64,000 bases of DNA, from NCBI RefSeq assembly GCF_001425785.1, contig NZ_LMDI01000010.1:1-64000 (forward strand), in the 5' to 3' direction. Made by a program: the position numbers and the translations under genes. This document shows positions 46,501 through 55,651 of the stretch, in pieces; the first letter of the stretch is position 1; each line of letters opens with the position of its first letter. The notes beneath the pieces were generated by a model. It made no database searches, was not told where the DNA came from, and saw only the letters and a program-made list of their open reading frames with translations. Origin of the DNA: Rhizobacter sp. Root1221. Its GTDB lineage: Bacteria; Pseudomonadota; Gammaproteobacteria; Burkholderiales; Burkholderiaceae_C.

Positions 46501-48393
46501 ATGAAACGACTCGTCCTTGCATCCGCCCTGGCCACCGCGCTGGCGTCGGCCGCCGCCGCCCCGTTCACCGTCAAGGTGATCGGTTTCAACGACTTCCACG
46601 GCAACCTGCAATCCCCGGGCACCTTCGGCATCAACACGACGATCCCCGCCGCACAGCGCCCGGCGGTGGGCGGTGCCGAGTTCATCGCGGCCGCCGTGGC
46701 CCGCCTGAAGGCGCAGAACCCGAACCACGCCGTGGTGGGGGCCGGTGACTTCATCGGTGCGTCGCCGCTGGTGTCGGCGCTGTTCTTCGACGAACCGGCC
46801 ATCGAGGCCATGAACCACATCGGCCTCGAGTTCAACGCCGTGGGCAACCACGAGTTCGACAAGGGGTCCGGCGAACTTCGCCGCCTGCAGAACGGCGGCT
46901 GCAAGCTCACGAACGGCTTGCCCGATCCGAACAGCTGCAAGGGCCTCGGCTCGGGCGCACCGGGCACGTTCGACGGCGCACGGTTCAAGTGGCTGGCGGC
47001 GAACGTGGTGGAGACGGCCACCGGCCGAACGCTGCTGCCGCCGTACGGCATCAAGACGTTCAACGGCGTGAAGGTGGCGTTCATCGGCATGACGCTGAAG
47101 GGCACCCCGTCGATCGTCACGCCCACCGGCGTGGCCGGGCTGGTGTTCGACGACGAAGCGGCCACGGTCAACGCGCTGGTGCCGAAGCTGCGGGCGCAGG
47201 GCATCGAGTCGATCGTGGTGCTGGTGCACCAGGGGGGCTTCCAGACGAGCCCGAACGTCGGCGACATCAACGGCTGCGACGGCAACCTCGCCACCGCCAA
47301 CGGCCCGTCCGACATCGCGAACATCGTGTCGCGCCTCGACAACGCGGTGGACCTGGTCATCAGCGGCCACACCCACGCGGCCTACAACTGCTCGGCCGGC
47401 ACGGTGGACGTGCGCAGCGCCGCAGGCGTGGTCACGCGCACGCCGCGCCCCACGGGCCTGCCCAACAAGGCGGGCCGCCTGGTGCCCGTCACGAGCGCCA
47501 GCGCGTTCGGCCGTGTGCTGACCGACATCGACCTGACCATCGATCCCGCCACCCGCAACGTGGTGGCCGTGGCCGCGACGAACCGGCTGGTGGACCGCAC
47601 CGACCCGGTCCTCGTGCAGGCGGTCGAGACCGACCCCACGGTCAAGCGCCTGGTCGATGGGTACGCGGCCCTCGCGTCGCCGCTGGCGGGCCAGGTGATC
47701 GGCACCATCGCGGCCCCGCTGCCCAACACCGCCAACGCTGCCGGCGAGATGCCCGCCGGCAGCCTGATCGCCGACGCGCAGTTGCAGGCCACGCAGCCGG
47801 CCTCGCTCGGTGGTGCGGTGGCGGCGTTCATGAACCCGGGCGGTGTGCGCAGCCCGGGGTTCACCGGCGCGGCCTACCCGTACGCGCTGACGTACGGTGA
47901 CGCGTTCACCACGCAGCCGTTCGGCAACAGCCTCGTGACGATGACGCTGACCGCGCAGCAGCTCAAGGACCTGCTCGAGCAGCAGTTCGCCGGGTGCCTC
48001 GGGCAGGTCGGCCAGCGCATCCTGCAGGTGTCGAACGGGGTGAAGTACACGTGGCGTGCGTCCGCCGCGCCGTGCGCCAAGGTGATCGACCTGACACTGA
48101 CCCCCACCGACGTGACCGTCTATCCGCCGGTCAGCACCGGCGTCGCGGAAGAGGTGGTGCGTGCCGGCGTGGTGCTGAACCCGGCGAAGACGTACCGGGT
48201 CACGGTGAACAACTTCATGGCCACGGGTGGCGACGGCTTCACGGTGCTGCTTGGCGGCACCGGGGTGCTCGGGGGCGCGCAGGACATCGACGCGCTGATC
48301 GCGTACCTGAGCGGCGGCTACAAGGCGCCGAATGTGCCGTACGACCCGGCACACGCGTCGCTGAAGCGCCCGCGCATCGTGCAGGTGCCGTGA
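46501..48393 (+). CDS. exported 5'-nucleotidase family metallophosphatase
   Basis: A 630-residue secreted enzyme. After a signal peptide, the metallophosphatase domain shows the metal motifs FNDFHGNLQSPG, GAGDFIGASPLVS, AVGNHEFDKGSGEL, LVHQGG and SGHTHAAYNC. The C-terminal 5'-nucleotidase domain follows (IADAQLQATQPASLGGAVAA, AFMNPGGVRSPGF, YGDAFTTQPFGNSLVTMTLT), ending with the substrate loop NNFMATGGDGF. Such enzymes release nucleosides and phosphate from extracellular nucleotides. Length and both domains are complete. It is flanked by a PEP-CTERM gene and a TPR protein gene with small gaps, suggesting an operon. Confidence 0.92.
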   Translation: MKRLVLASALATALASAAAAPFTVKVIGFNDFHGNLQSPGTFGINTTIPAAQRPAVGGAEFIAAAVARLKAQNPNHAVVGAGDFIGASPLVSALFFDEPAIEAMNHIGLEFNAVGNHEFDKGSGELRRLQNGGCKLTNGLPDPNSCKGLGSGAPGTFDGARFKWLAANVVETATGRTLLPPYGIKTFNGVKVAFIGMTLKGTPSIVTPTGVAGLVFDDEAATVNALVPKLRAQGIESIVVLVHQGGFQTSPNVGDINGCDGNLATANGPSDIANIVSRLDNAVDLVISGHTHAAYNCSAGTVDVRSAAGVVTRTPRPTGLPNKAGRLVPVTSASAFGRVLTDIDLTIDPATRNVVAVAATNRLVDRTDPVLVQAVETDPTVKRLVDGYAALASPLAGQVIGTIAAPLPNTANAAGEMPAGSLIADAQLQATQPASLGGAVAAFMNPGGVRSPGFTGAAYPYALTYGDAFTTQPFGNSLVTMTLTAQQLKDLLEQQFAGCLGQVGQRILQVSNGVKYTWRASAAPCAKVIDLTLTPTDVTVYPPVSTGVAEEVVRAGVVLNPAKTYRVTVNNFMATGGDGFTVLLGGTGVLGGAQDIDALIAYLSGGYKAPNVPYDPAHASLKRPRIVQVP

Positions 48394-48398
48394 GCGGC

Positions 48399-49454
48399 AT
48401 GAATCGCCGCGCGGCGCTGGCGATCCTCCTGGCGCCTGCGTTGGCGGGTGCCCATGGCGCTCGGGAGGTCGGCGCTGCAGTGGCTGCCGCGCTCGCTGTT
48501 GGAGAGGCGGCGCTGGCGCGGGGCGACACCGCGGCGGCCCTGCAGGCCTTCGAGCAGGCGGCCGCGCTGCACCATGCGGCCAACATCGAGATGGGGCTCG
48601 TGCGCGCGTGGATGCAGGGGGGCGAGTACCGCCGGGCACTGGCGTTCTGCGCCCACACGGCCGGTGGCCACCGCGACGACGCGGCACCTGGTGCGCTGTA
48701 TGCGTGGCTGTTGCGGTTGGGCGGGCAGGGCGCCGCCGCGCAGCGGGTGATGGATGACACCCGCACCCGTTGGCCGGCCGACCCCGTCGTGTCGGCGGCG
48801 GTGCGCCAGTTCGCCACGGCGTGGCCAGTGGCCGGCGGGGTGCTGGCCGAGGCCCCGCACCGGCTGGCCCCGTACACCGAGGCGTCGCCGGACGGCCGGA
48901 TCCTGGGCACCGGCGTGCGGGTCGGCCTGGACCAGGCCCTGGTGCCGCTCGAGGCGGGTTCGCCACGTGTTGGCGTGCGCGACGGCCTGGGGCGGTTCGC
49001 CGAAGCGGTGGTGGTGCAGGACAGCCGCATCCCCGCGGGCCTCGCGTGCCTGCGGTTCACCTCTCCCCTCGGGCCGGTGGCGCCGCTGCCGGTCGCGGCA
49101 CGTGACCCGTTCGCCGGTAGCGCCGGCTACACGGTGACCTACAGCAATGGGGCCGATGGCGCGCCCGCGTGGCCCTGGCTCCATGCTGGGTTCGTGGGCG
49201 GGTTCGACGGCGGGCTTGATGGCACGCGGCCCCGGCGGCGCCTGGGCATCGACGTGCCCGCGGGCGCCCGCGGGGGCGTGCTGTTCGACACCTCCGGGCA
49301 CCTGGCCGGGCTGGTGGACGGGGCGGGGTGGTGGCCCGTGTCCCTGCTGCGGCCCTGGTTGGACTCGCCGTCACCCGCCGCACCACGGGCCGCGTCCGAC
49401 GAGGTCTACGAGCGGGCGATGTCGTCCACGTTGCAGGTCATGTCGATCGCCTGA
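48399..49454 (+). CDS. exported TPR protein with a degenerate trypsin-like half
   Basis: A 351-residue protein starting 5 bases after the nucleotidase stop. A weak signal peptide (MNRRAALAILLAPALAGAHG) precedes TPR-like repeats (about residues 25-145: ARGDTAAALQAFEQAAALHH, MQGGEYRRALAFCAHTAGG). Residues about 165-330 have the look of a chymotrypsin-fold protease: ILGTGVRVGLDQALV in place of the His strand, GLACLRF where DLALLxV is expected, and GARGGVLFDTSGHLAGLVDG where GNSGGPLxD is expected, with Arg291 at the serine position. All three catalytic positions appear replaced, so it is probably a binding rather than cutting module. The fold assignment is inference. It overlaps the convergent CYTH gene by 49 bases. 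Confidence 0.65.
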   Translation: MNRRAALAILLAPALAGAHGAREVGAAVAAALAVGEAALARGDTAAALQAFEQAAALHHAANIEMGLVRAWMQGGEYRRALAFCAHTAGGHRDDAAPGALYAWLLRLGGQGAAAQRVMDDTRTRWPADPVVSAAVRQFATAWPVAGGVLAEAPHRLAPYTEASPDGRILGTGVRVGLDQALVPLEAGSPRVGVRDGLGRFAEAVVVQDSRIPAGLACLRFTSPLGPVAPLPVAARDPFAGSAGYTVTYSNGADGAPAWPWLHAGFVGGFDGGLDGTRPRRRLGIDVPAGARGGVLFDTSGHLAGLVDGAGWWPVSLLRPWLDSPSPAAPRAASDEVYERAMSSTLQVMSIA

Positions 49455-50386
49455 CCGTCGGGCAGCACCACGAGCGCCTGCAGCGCGAGCAGCGCCTGGG
49501 TGAAGGCCGGGGCCCGCACCGCGGCTGCCGCCTGGGTGGTGTCGCGTGTGGCCCGGTAGGTGGTGGAGAGCGCCGCAACCCACGCCGGGTCGGCGTCCGC
49601 CGTGCGCAACGCGGCGGCCAGCCGCCGCAGTGCCAGGCGCAGCTGGTGCAGGTGGCCGGCGGCGAACTCGCCGGAAGCCACCTCGCTCGCGTTCGGCAGC
49701 AGGTGCGCCAGGCCGGTGGCGGCCACCTCCTTCGCCGAGGCGCCGACCGGGAACATCCGGCCGGGTACCGGTTCGCCCAGCGTCACCCGGCGTGCAAGCC
49801 GGTCCCCGCGTTCGGCCTTCGAGCGCACGTCCAGCCACAGCCCGTGGCGGCGCACCCAGCAGGCCGCGGCGTCCAGCACGGCCACGACCTCGCCATCCAC
49901 CAGCTCGATCTCCAGTTCGTGCACTGGCCAGCGGAGATCGCCGGCGGCGATCTCGCCCACGTCCAGTGCCAGTTCGATGGTGCCCCGTCCGGCGTGCACG
50001 ATGCGGTGGGTGCGCAGGATGTCCGTGCGGTACAGCGGCACGAGCGTGGCCCCACCGAGCGCGCGGGCGATCAGCGTGCCAGCAGGCGTGTGGTCGTGGC
50101 GGGTGAGGTCGAGGGCGGGCGGCGGGCCGTCCGGCGCCCCCTCCACGGGCACGTTGTGTTCGTGGCGCTGCATCGCATGCGGGTCGCCGGCCTTGGCCGT
50201 CTGCACCCACTGCGTGCCCTCCAGCCGCAGGCGCACGGCGATGCCGGCAGTCGCCAGGCGGCGGTCGGGGGTGTCGAAGTACACCGCCTGCAGCCGGGTC
50301 TGCCCGGCCCGTCCGGATGCGGCGGCCCGCGACACGGCCGTCCGCGCCTCGGGTGGCACCTGGAATTTCAGTTCGATCTCGGTCAT
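49406..50386 (-). CDS. CYTH domain protein with short CHAD-like tail
   Basis: A 326-residue protein starting with the CYTH signature (MTEIELKFQVPPEA) and holding the tunnel residues in VYFDTPDRRLATAGIAVRLR, WVQTAKAG and VHELEIELVDGE. CYTH enzymes of this type are inorganic triphosphatases (YgiF-like). The tail from about residue 235 (GEFAAGHLHQLRLALRRLAA) is the start of a CHAD domain, where polyphosphate binds, but ends after about 90 residues where a full CHAD domain would need over 200. It is either naturally short or truncated. The 3' end overlaps the convergent TPR gene. Confidence 0.85.
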   Translation of the reverse strand: MTEIELKFQVPPEARTAVSRAAASGRAGQTRLQAVYFDTPDRRLATAGIAVRLRLEGTQWVQTAKAGDPHAMQRHEHNVPVEGAPDGPPPALDLTRHDHTPAGTLIARALGGATLVPLYRTDILRTHRIVHAGRGTIELALDVGEIAAGDLRWPVHELEIELVDGEVVAVLDAAACWVRRHGLWLDVRSKAERGDRLARRVTLGEPVPGRMFPVGASAKEVAATGLAHLLPNASEVASGEFAAGHLHQLRLALRRLAAALRTADADPAWVAALSTTYRATRDTTQAAAAVRAPAFTQALLALQALVVLPDGQAIDMTCNVDDIARS

Positions 50387-50422
50387 CGGGGCATGGTCAC
50401 TGCACTCGGGCCCCGACTGTAC

Positions 50423-50659
50423 CTACGTGACCAGTTCGTAGTGGTGGACGATCGAGAAACCGTCCCGTTCCTGCAGGTAGAGCCGCACGCGCTGGCCTTC
50501 GGCCAGTTCGCCGATGTCCGGCCCCCGCGTGCTGCGCGTGGCGCCCCAGGTGCGCGTCTTGCCGTCGCTGAAAAACGCGAGGCCGAACTTCGGCAACACC
50601 TCGCTGACTTCCGCCTCCATCAACAGGAGCAGGGTCTCCGGCGTGTCGGATTGGTGCAT
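50423..50659 (-). CDS. small hypothetical protein, cold-shock/OB-like
   Basis: A 78-residue protein with a clear GGAG before its ATG. The sequence LPKFGLAFFSDGKTRTWGAT followed by GPDIGELAEGQRVRLYLQER and DGFSIVHHYEL has the pattern of a five-strand OB or cold-shock barrel with an FFSDGK turn, but lacks the RNP motifs of true cold-shock proteins. Function unknown. It is divergent from the NAD operon. Confidence 0.6.
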   Translation of the reverse strand: MHQSDTPETLLLLMEAEVSEVLPKFGLAFFSDGKTRTWGATRSTRGPDIGELAEGQRVRLYLQERDGFSIVHHYELVT

Positions 50660-50767
50660 GGGGGCTCCTCCATGGCGCGGGTGGGGTGGGGCCCGCGGGC
50701 AGGAAGCGAGTTCCGTGCCGCGATGGCGGTGCACGCCGGCATTGCCCCTCTTGCGGGGGATGACAAG

Positions 50768-50796
50768 TTGTACTGTGCATCTATTGATGTACAGTA
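50768..50796 (+). promoter_or_regulatory. NAD operon promoter with NrtR-like operator palindrome
   Basis: TTGTAC (50768-50773) and TACAGT (50790-50795) with 16 bases between make a plausible sigma-70 promoter. Overlapping it is a near-perfect palindrome, TACTGTGCATC and GATGTACAGTA around TATT (50771-50796, one mismatch in 11-base arms). The operon ends with an NrtR gene, and NrtR repressors bind palindromes of about this size over promoters of NAD genes. The operator call rests on position and symmetry; the exact NrtR motif in this lineage I cannot confirm. Confidence 0.65.
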
Positions 50797-50819
50797 GGCG
50801 CATCCACCCAGGAGGCCCC

Positions 50820-51677
50820 ATGAGATCGCAGACCCAGTTGCTCATCATCGACCCGCAGAACGACTTCTGCGACCTGCCCGTCGGCTGGTGCCCGGCCGAT
50901 CCGCTCACCGGCGAGCCCATCGCCCCCGCGCTGCCCGTGGCGGGTGCCCACGCCGACATGGGCCGGCTGGCGGCCTTCATCCGCGGCGCGGCCGGTGCAC
51001 TCGACGACATCACCGTCACGCTCGACAGCCACAACCGCCTGCACATCGCCCACCCCACGTTCTGGCAGACGGGGGAGGGTGGCCCCGTGGCCCCGTTCAC
51101 GCAGATCACCGCCCGTCAGGTGCGCGCTGGCGCCTTCCGCCCGCGCGACCCGGCGGCCGAGGAGCGGGCGCTGGCGTACCTCGAGGCGCTCGAGGCCCGC
51201 GGCCGCTACACGCTGATGGTGTGGCCGGTGCACTGCGAGATCGGCACCTGGGGCCACGGCGTGCACGCCGACGTGCGCGCCGCGTACAACACCTGGGAGG
51301 TGGACCGCCTGAAGGTCGTGCGCAAGGTGGCCAAGGGCTCGAACCTGTGGACCGAACACTACAGCGCCTTGCAGGCCGAGGTGCCCGACCGCACCGACCC
51401 GCACACGCAACTCAACCAGGCGCTGCTCGCCGCGCTCGACACGGCCGACGTGCTGGTGGTGGCCGGCGAAGCCGGCAGCCACTGCGTCAAGGCCACGGTC
51501 GAGGACCTGGCCGACAACCTGCCCGGCGGCCGCCCCGAACGCCTGGTATTGCTCACCGACTGCATGAGCGCGGTGACCGGTTTTGCGGCGCAGCAGGACA
51601 CCTTCCTGCGCGGCATGGCCGAACGGGGCGCCCGGCTCACCACGTCCACCGACCTGCTGCGCGAACTCAACCGCTGA
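50820..51677 (+). CDS. isochorismatase-family hydrolase, probable nicotinamidase
   Basis: A 285-residue cysteine hydrolase. QLLIIDPQNDFCDLP carries the catalytic Asp; VTLDSHNRLHIAHPTFW lies at the metal-site region; the nucleophile is the Cys in VVAGEAGSHCVKATVEDL with the family cis-peptide region before it. It is longer than typical nicotinamidase PncA (about 210), with an inserted loop (residues about 95-170). As first gene of an operon with pncB, nadE and nadM, its likely role is deamidating nicotinamide to nicotinate for PncB. AGGAGG precedes the ATG at 50820. Confidence 0.82.
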   Translation: MRSQTQLLIIDPQNDFCDLPVGWCPADPLTGEPIAPALPVAGAHADMGRLAAFIRGAAGALDDITVTLDSHNRLHIAHPTFWQTGEGGPVAPFTQITARQVRAGAFRPRDPAAEERALAYLEALEARGRYTLMVWPVHCEIGTWGHGVHADVRAAYNTWEVDRLKVVRKVAKGSNLWTEHYSALQAEVPDRTDPHTQLNQALLAALDTADVLVVAGEAGSHCVKATVEDLADNLPGGRPERLVLLTDCMSAVTGFAAQQDTFLRGMAERGARLTTSTDLLRELNR

Positions 51678-51689
51678 ACGGACCCCTTC

Positions 51690-52877
51690 ATGACCCCCGT
51701 GATCCAGAGCCTGCTCGACACCGACCTCTACAAGTTCTCGATGTGGCAGACGATGCTGCACCGCCACCCGCAGGCCCAGGCGGAATACCGCTTCGTGTGC
51801 CGCAACACGCCAGCCTTCCCGCTGTCGGAACTGCTGCCGGAAGTGAACGAGCAGCTCGATCACCTGTGTTCGCTGTCGTTCTCGGAAGATGAACTCGCGT
51901 ACCTCGGCGCGCTGCGCTACATCAAGCCCGACTTCGTCGACTTCCTGCGCATCTTCCGCTTCCAGCGGCGTTTCGTGTCGGCCACGGCCGACGGCGCCAC
52001 GCTGCGCATCGTGGCCGAGGGCCCGCAGGTGCACGTGATGGCGTTCGAGATCTACGTGCTGGCGCTCGTCAACGAGCTGTACTTCCGCCGCGTGGAAGCC
52101 GCACCGTCGCTGGCCGAGGGCCGCCGCCGGCTCGAGGCGAAGGTGGCGCTGCTGGAGGCTTTCGGCGACGAGCCCGCCCGCCGCCACCCGTTCGAGTTCT
52201 TCGACTTCGGCGTGCGCCGGCGCTTCTCCCGCGCGTGGCACGCCGAGGTGGTGGAAACGTTCAAGCGCCGCGTGCCGCAGTACTTCAAGGGCACGTCCGA
52301 CGTGCGGCTCGCGCAGCAACTCGACCTGGTGCCTATCGGCACCATGGCCCACGAGTACCTGCAGTCGTACCAGGCGTTCGACGTGCGCCTGCGCGACTTC
52401 CAGCGTTTCGCGCTCGAGAACTGGGTGCAGGAGTACCGCGGCGACCTGGGGGTGGCCCTGACCGACGTGGTGGGCATGGACGCGTTCCTGGCCGACTTCG
52501 ACCTGTACTTCGCGAAACTGTTCGACGGCCTGCGCCACGACTCGGGTGACCCGGTGGTGTGGGGCGAAAAAGCGCTCGCGCACTACATGAAGCTGCGCAT
52601 CGACGCGAACACCAAGCGCCTCGTGTTCTCCGACGGGCTCGACCTGCCCGAGGCCTTCCGGCTGCACCGCCACTTCGCCGACCGCGTGCAGCTTGGGTTC
52701 GGCATCGGCACCAACCTCAGCAACGACGTGGGCCACACACCACTCAACATCGTGATGAAACTCACCCGTTGCAACGGCCAGCCGGTGGCCAAGCTGTCCG
52801 ACAGCCCCGGCAAGACGCTGTGCGAGGACGAAACCTTCCTCGCCTACCTGCGCCAGGTTTTCGGCATCACCGCATGA
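51690..52877 (+). CDS. pncB: nicotinate phosphoribosyltransferase
   Basis: A 395-residue enzyme forming nicotinate mononucleotide from nicotinate and PRPP with [23 protein letters not shown] is the family opening; [16 protein letters not shown] holds the autophosphorylated His region; [20 protein letters not shown] and [20 protein letters not shown] form the phosphoribosyl site. Length is typical. It begins 12 bases after the hydrolase stop. Confidence 0.97.
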   Translation: MTPVIQSLLDTDLYKFSMWQTMLHRHPQAQAEYRFVCRNTPAFPLSELLPEVNEQLDHLCSLSFSEDELAYLGALRYIKPDFVDFLRIFRFQRRFVSATADGATLRIVAEGPQVHVMAFEIYVLALVNELYFRRVEAAPSLAEGRRRLEAKVALLEAFGDEPARRHPFEFFDFGVRRRFSRAWHAEVVETFKRRVPQYFKGTSDVRLAQQLDLVPIGTMAHEYLQSYQAFDVRLRDFQRFALENWVQEYRGDLGVALTDVVGMDAFLADFDLYFAKLFDGLRHDSGDPVVWGEKALAHYMKLRIDANTKRLVFSDGLDLPEAFRLHRHFADRVQLGFGIGTNLSNDVGHTPLNIVMKLTRCNGQPVAKLSDSPGKTLCEDETFLAYLRQVFGITA

Positions 52878-52891
52878 CAACAGGAGACGGC

Positions 52892-54592
52892 ATGCTGCAC
52901 ATCACGGTCGCCCAGCTCAACTACTTCGTCGGGGACATCGAAGGCAACACGCGCAAGATGATCGAGGCGGCCCGCCGCGCCGCGGTCGACGGCGCCGACC
53001 TCGTCGTGTTCTCGGAGTTGTCCCTCACCGGCTACTACCCCGGCGACCTGCTCGAGGAGCCGGGTTTCCTGCGCCGCGTGGACGCGGGCCTGCAGGCACT
53101 GAAGGACGCGTCGCGCCAGCTGCCTGGCCTGCACTGGGTGGTGGGGGCGCCGGTGCGCCGCGACGGCCCCGGCAAGAAGTTGCACAACGCGCTGCTGGTG
53201 GTGGCCGGCGGCGAATTGGTCACGCAGTACGCGAAACAGCTGCTGCCCACGTACGACGTGTTCGACGAACAGCGCCACTTCGCGGCGGGCCCCGACGTGG
53301 CCCGCGTGCTGCGCATCGGCACCACCCAGGTGGGCCTGATGATCTGCGAGGACGGTTGGAACGACAGCGGCGAGGACTACCTCGTGAACCCGTTCACCCG
53401 TCTCGGCGACGCGGCGCCCGACCTCGTCGTGTCCATCAACGCGAGCCCGTCCAACGTGGGCAAGCGCGAACAGCGCCACCAGGTGTTCGGCCAGGCGAGC
53501 ACGCGGCACCGCCTGCCGCTCCTGTACGTGAACCAGGTGGGCGGGCAAGACCAGATCGTGTTCGACGGGGCCTCGTTCGCGGTCGAGCCCGATCGCGGCG
53601 TGACGTTCGAGGCGCAGCGGTTCGTCGAGGACACCGTGACGCTGCGGTTCGACAACGGCCGCTTCCTCGCGCTCGGCGGCGAGGCGCTGCCGCCCGTCGC
53701 GGCGCAGGGCCTCTCCACGATGGCGTTCTACCGCGCACAAACGGTGCTGGGCCTGCGCGACTACACGCGCCGCTGCGGTTTCAAGCAGGTGGTGGTGGGG
53801 TCGTCGGGTGGCATCGACAGCGCGCTCACCCTGGCGCTCGCGGTGGATGCGCTGGGGGCCGGGAACGTCGAGGCCATCACGATGCCGTCGTCGTTTTCGT
53901 CGAGCGGTTCGGTGGACGACTCGGTGACGCTGTGCAACAACCTCGGCGTGCGGCTGCACCGGCACCCCATCGCCGAGCTGGTGACCGCCTACGCGCGCCA
54001 GTTCGAGGCCACGTTCGGCACGCCGCTGGCGGGGCTGCCGCTCGAGAACCTGCAGGCCCGCATCCGCGGCACCATCCTGATGGAACACTCCAACCGCTTC
54101 GGCCACATGCTGCTCACCACGGGCAACAAGTCGGAACTGTCGGTGGGCTATTGCACGCTGTACGGCGACACGAACGGCGGCCTCGGCCTGCTCGGCGACC
54201 TGTTCAAGACCGAGGTGTTCGCGCTGTGCCGCCACCTCAACGAGGCGGCCGGCCGCGAACTCATTCCGGTGGCCATCATCGACAAGCCGCCGTCGGCCGA
54301 ACTGGCCCCCGACCAGAAGGACACCGACAGCCTGCCGCCGTACCCGCTGCTCGACGAGATCCTGAAGGTCGAGATCGAAGGCGGGCGGCTGGCCACGTGG
54401 GAACGCGCGCAGGCCGAGGCGGTGGTGCAGCAGCTGCTGGCCACGCCCGAGGGCCCTGCGCTGGTGGCACGCATCCGCGGCATGGTGGCCCGCAGCGAGT
54501 ACAAGCGCCGGCAATCGCCGCCCATCATCCGCGTGCGGTCGCGCGCTTTTGGCAGCGGCCGGCAGATGCCCATCGCGGCCTTTCACGCGTGA
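52892..54592 (+). CDS. nadE: glutamine-dependent NAD+ synthetase
   Basis: A 566-residue two-domain enzyme converting nicotinate adenine dinucleotide to NAD. The N-terminal glutaminase (nitrilase fold) shows the triad Glu in VVFSELSLTGYYPGD, Lys in AKQLLPTYDVFDEQRHF and Cys in GLMICEDGWND. The synthetase domain has the ATP loop VVGSSGGIDSALTLALAVDA and LLTTGNKSELSVGYCTLYGD. ATG 52892 is preferred over ATG 52874 (which overlaps the pncB stop) because AGGAG sits just before it and the product then starts MLHITVAQLNYFVGD as usual. Confidence 0.97.
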   Translation: MLHITVAQLNYFVGDIEGNTRKMIEAARRAAVDGADLVVFSELSLTGYYPGDLLEEPGFLRRVDAGLQALKDASRQLPGLHWVVGAPVRRDGPGKKLHNALLVVAGGELVTQYAKQLLPTYDVFDEQRHFAAGPDVARVLRIGTTQVGLMICEDGWNDSGEDYLVNPFTRLGDAAPDLVVSINASPSNVGKREQRHQVFGQASTRHRLPLLYVNQVGGQDQIVFDGASFAVEPDRGVTFEAQRFVEDTVTLRFDNGRFLALGGEALPPVAAQGLSTMAFYRAQTVLGLRDYTRRCGFKQVVVGSSGGIDSALTLALAVDALGAGNVEAITMPSSFSSSGSVDDSVTLCNNLGVRLHRHPIAELVTAYARQFEATFGTPLAGLPLENLQARIRGTILMEHSNRFGHMLLTTGNKSELSVGYCTLYGDTNGGLGLLGDLFKTEVFALCRHLNEAAGRELIPVAIIDKPPSAELAPDQKDTDSLPPYPLLDEILKVEIEGGRLATWERAQAEAVVQQLLATPEGPALVARIRGMVARSEYKRRQSPPIIRVRSRAFGSGRQMPIAAFHA

Positions 54593-54600
54593 GGTCCGAG

Positions 54601-55647
54601 ATGGCAGATTCCAGTGTCGACGTGGCCGTGTACGTGGGCCGTTTCCAGCCGTTCCACCTGGGGCACCTGGCGCTGCTGAAACACGCGCTGTCCGTGGCGC
54701 CACGTGTGGTGCTCGTGATCGGGTCGGCCCACCAGGCCCGGTCGCCCAAGAATCCGTTCACGTGGCGCGAGCGGGCCGAGATGGTGCGGCTCGCGCTGGA
54801 CGAGGGCGACCGCGCCCGGGTCGATTTCCTGCCGGTGCGCGACTACTACGACGAGGCACGTTGGGTGGCGGCGGTGCAGGCCGGCGTGAAGGCGCTCGCG
54901 GGGCCGCCGGTGTCGGTGGCACTCGTGGGGCACTTCAAGGATGCCACCAGCGACTACCTGAAGGCGTTCGCCGGCTGGTCGGTGGTGCCGGTGGCGCGGG
55001 TCACCGCGGCCGACGGCACGGCGCTGCGCGACGCGCTGTTCGGCGCCCCGGCGCGCTCGATCGACGCCACGCTCGCCGCGCTGGTCGAACACGCCCCGGC
55101 CACCACGCTCGACTTCCTGCGCGCGTGGGTGGCGCTGCCGCACTTCGCCGAGCTCGCCGACGAGTGGCGCATGTTGCAGCAGTACAAGACCGCGTGGGCG
55201 GCGGCCCCGTACCCGCCGGTGTTCGTGACGGTCGACGCCGTGGTGCGCTGCGCCGGCCGGGTGCTGCTGGTGCGGCGCGGACAGGCGCCCGGCAAGGGGC
55301 TGTACGCGGTGCCGGGCGGCTTCATCGAGGCGCGCGAGACGGTGTACCAGTCGGCCGTGCGTGAGTTGAAGGAGGAGACGGGCCTCGGCCTGCTGGACGC
55401 CACCATGCGCCGCGCGCTGACGGCGGTGGCCGTGTTCGATCACCCCGACCGCAGCCAGCGCGGACGCACCATCACGCATGCCCACTGCTTCGACCTCGGT
55501 GACCGGGAGCTGCCCGAGGTGGCCGGTGCCGACGACGCGCTGTCGGCCGACTGGGTGCCCGTCGCCGACCTGGCCGCACTCGAGGACCGCTTCCACGACG
55601 ACCACTTCCACATGCTCGACCATTTCCTGGGCCTCACGGCCCGCTGA
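54601..55647 (+). CDS. nadM: bifunctional NMN adenylyltransferase / Nudix hydrolase (NadM-Nudix)
   Basis: A 348-residue fusion. The N-terminal NadM domain has YVGRFQPFHLGHLALLKHAL (the HxGH nucleotide site) and SAHQARSPKNPFTWRERAEM. The C-terminal Nudix domain, from about residue 205, has an intact box (GGFIEARETVYQSAVRELKE then ETGL). Fusions of this kind make dinucleotide from NMN and clear ADP-ribose. It starts 8 bases after nadE, inside the NAD operon. Confidence 0.95.
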   Translation: MADSSVDVAVYVGRFQPFHLGHLALLKHALSVAPRVVLVIGSAHQARSPKNPFTWRERAEMVRLALDEGDRARVDFLPVRDYYDEARWVAAVQAGVKALAGPPVSVALVGHFKDATSDYLKAFAGWSVVPVARVTAADGTALRDALFGAPARSIDATLAALVEHAPATTLDFLRAWVALPHFAELADEWRMLQQYKTAWAAAPYPPVFVTVDAVVRCAGRVLLVRRGQAPGKGLYAVPGGFIEARETVYQSAVRELKEETGLGLLDATMRRALTAVAVFDHPDRSQRGRTITHAHCFDLGDRELPEVAGADDALSADWVPVADLAALEDRFHDDHFHMLDHFLGLTAR

Positions 55648-55651
55648 ACCG

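Noticed and set aside
46327-48966. 879-codon minus-strand open frame
   Set aside because: Antisense to the 5'-nucleotidase and TPR genes, with compositional bias only.
50781-52880. 699-codon minus-strand open frame
   Set aside because: Antisense to the amidohydrolase and pncB genes, both with full motifs.
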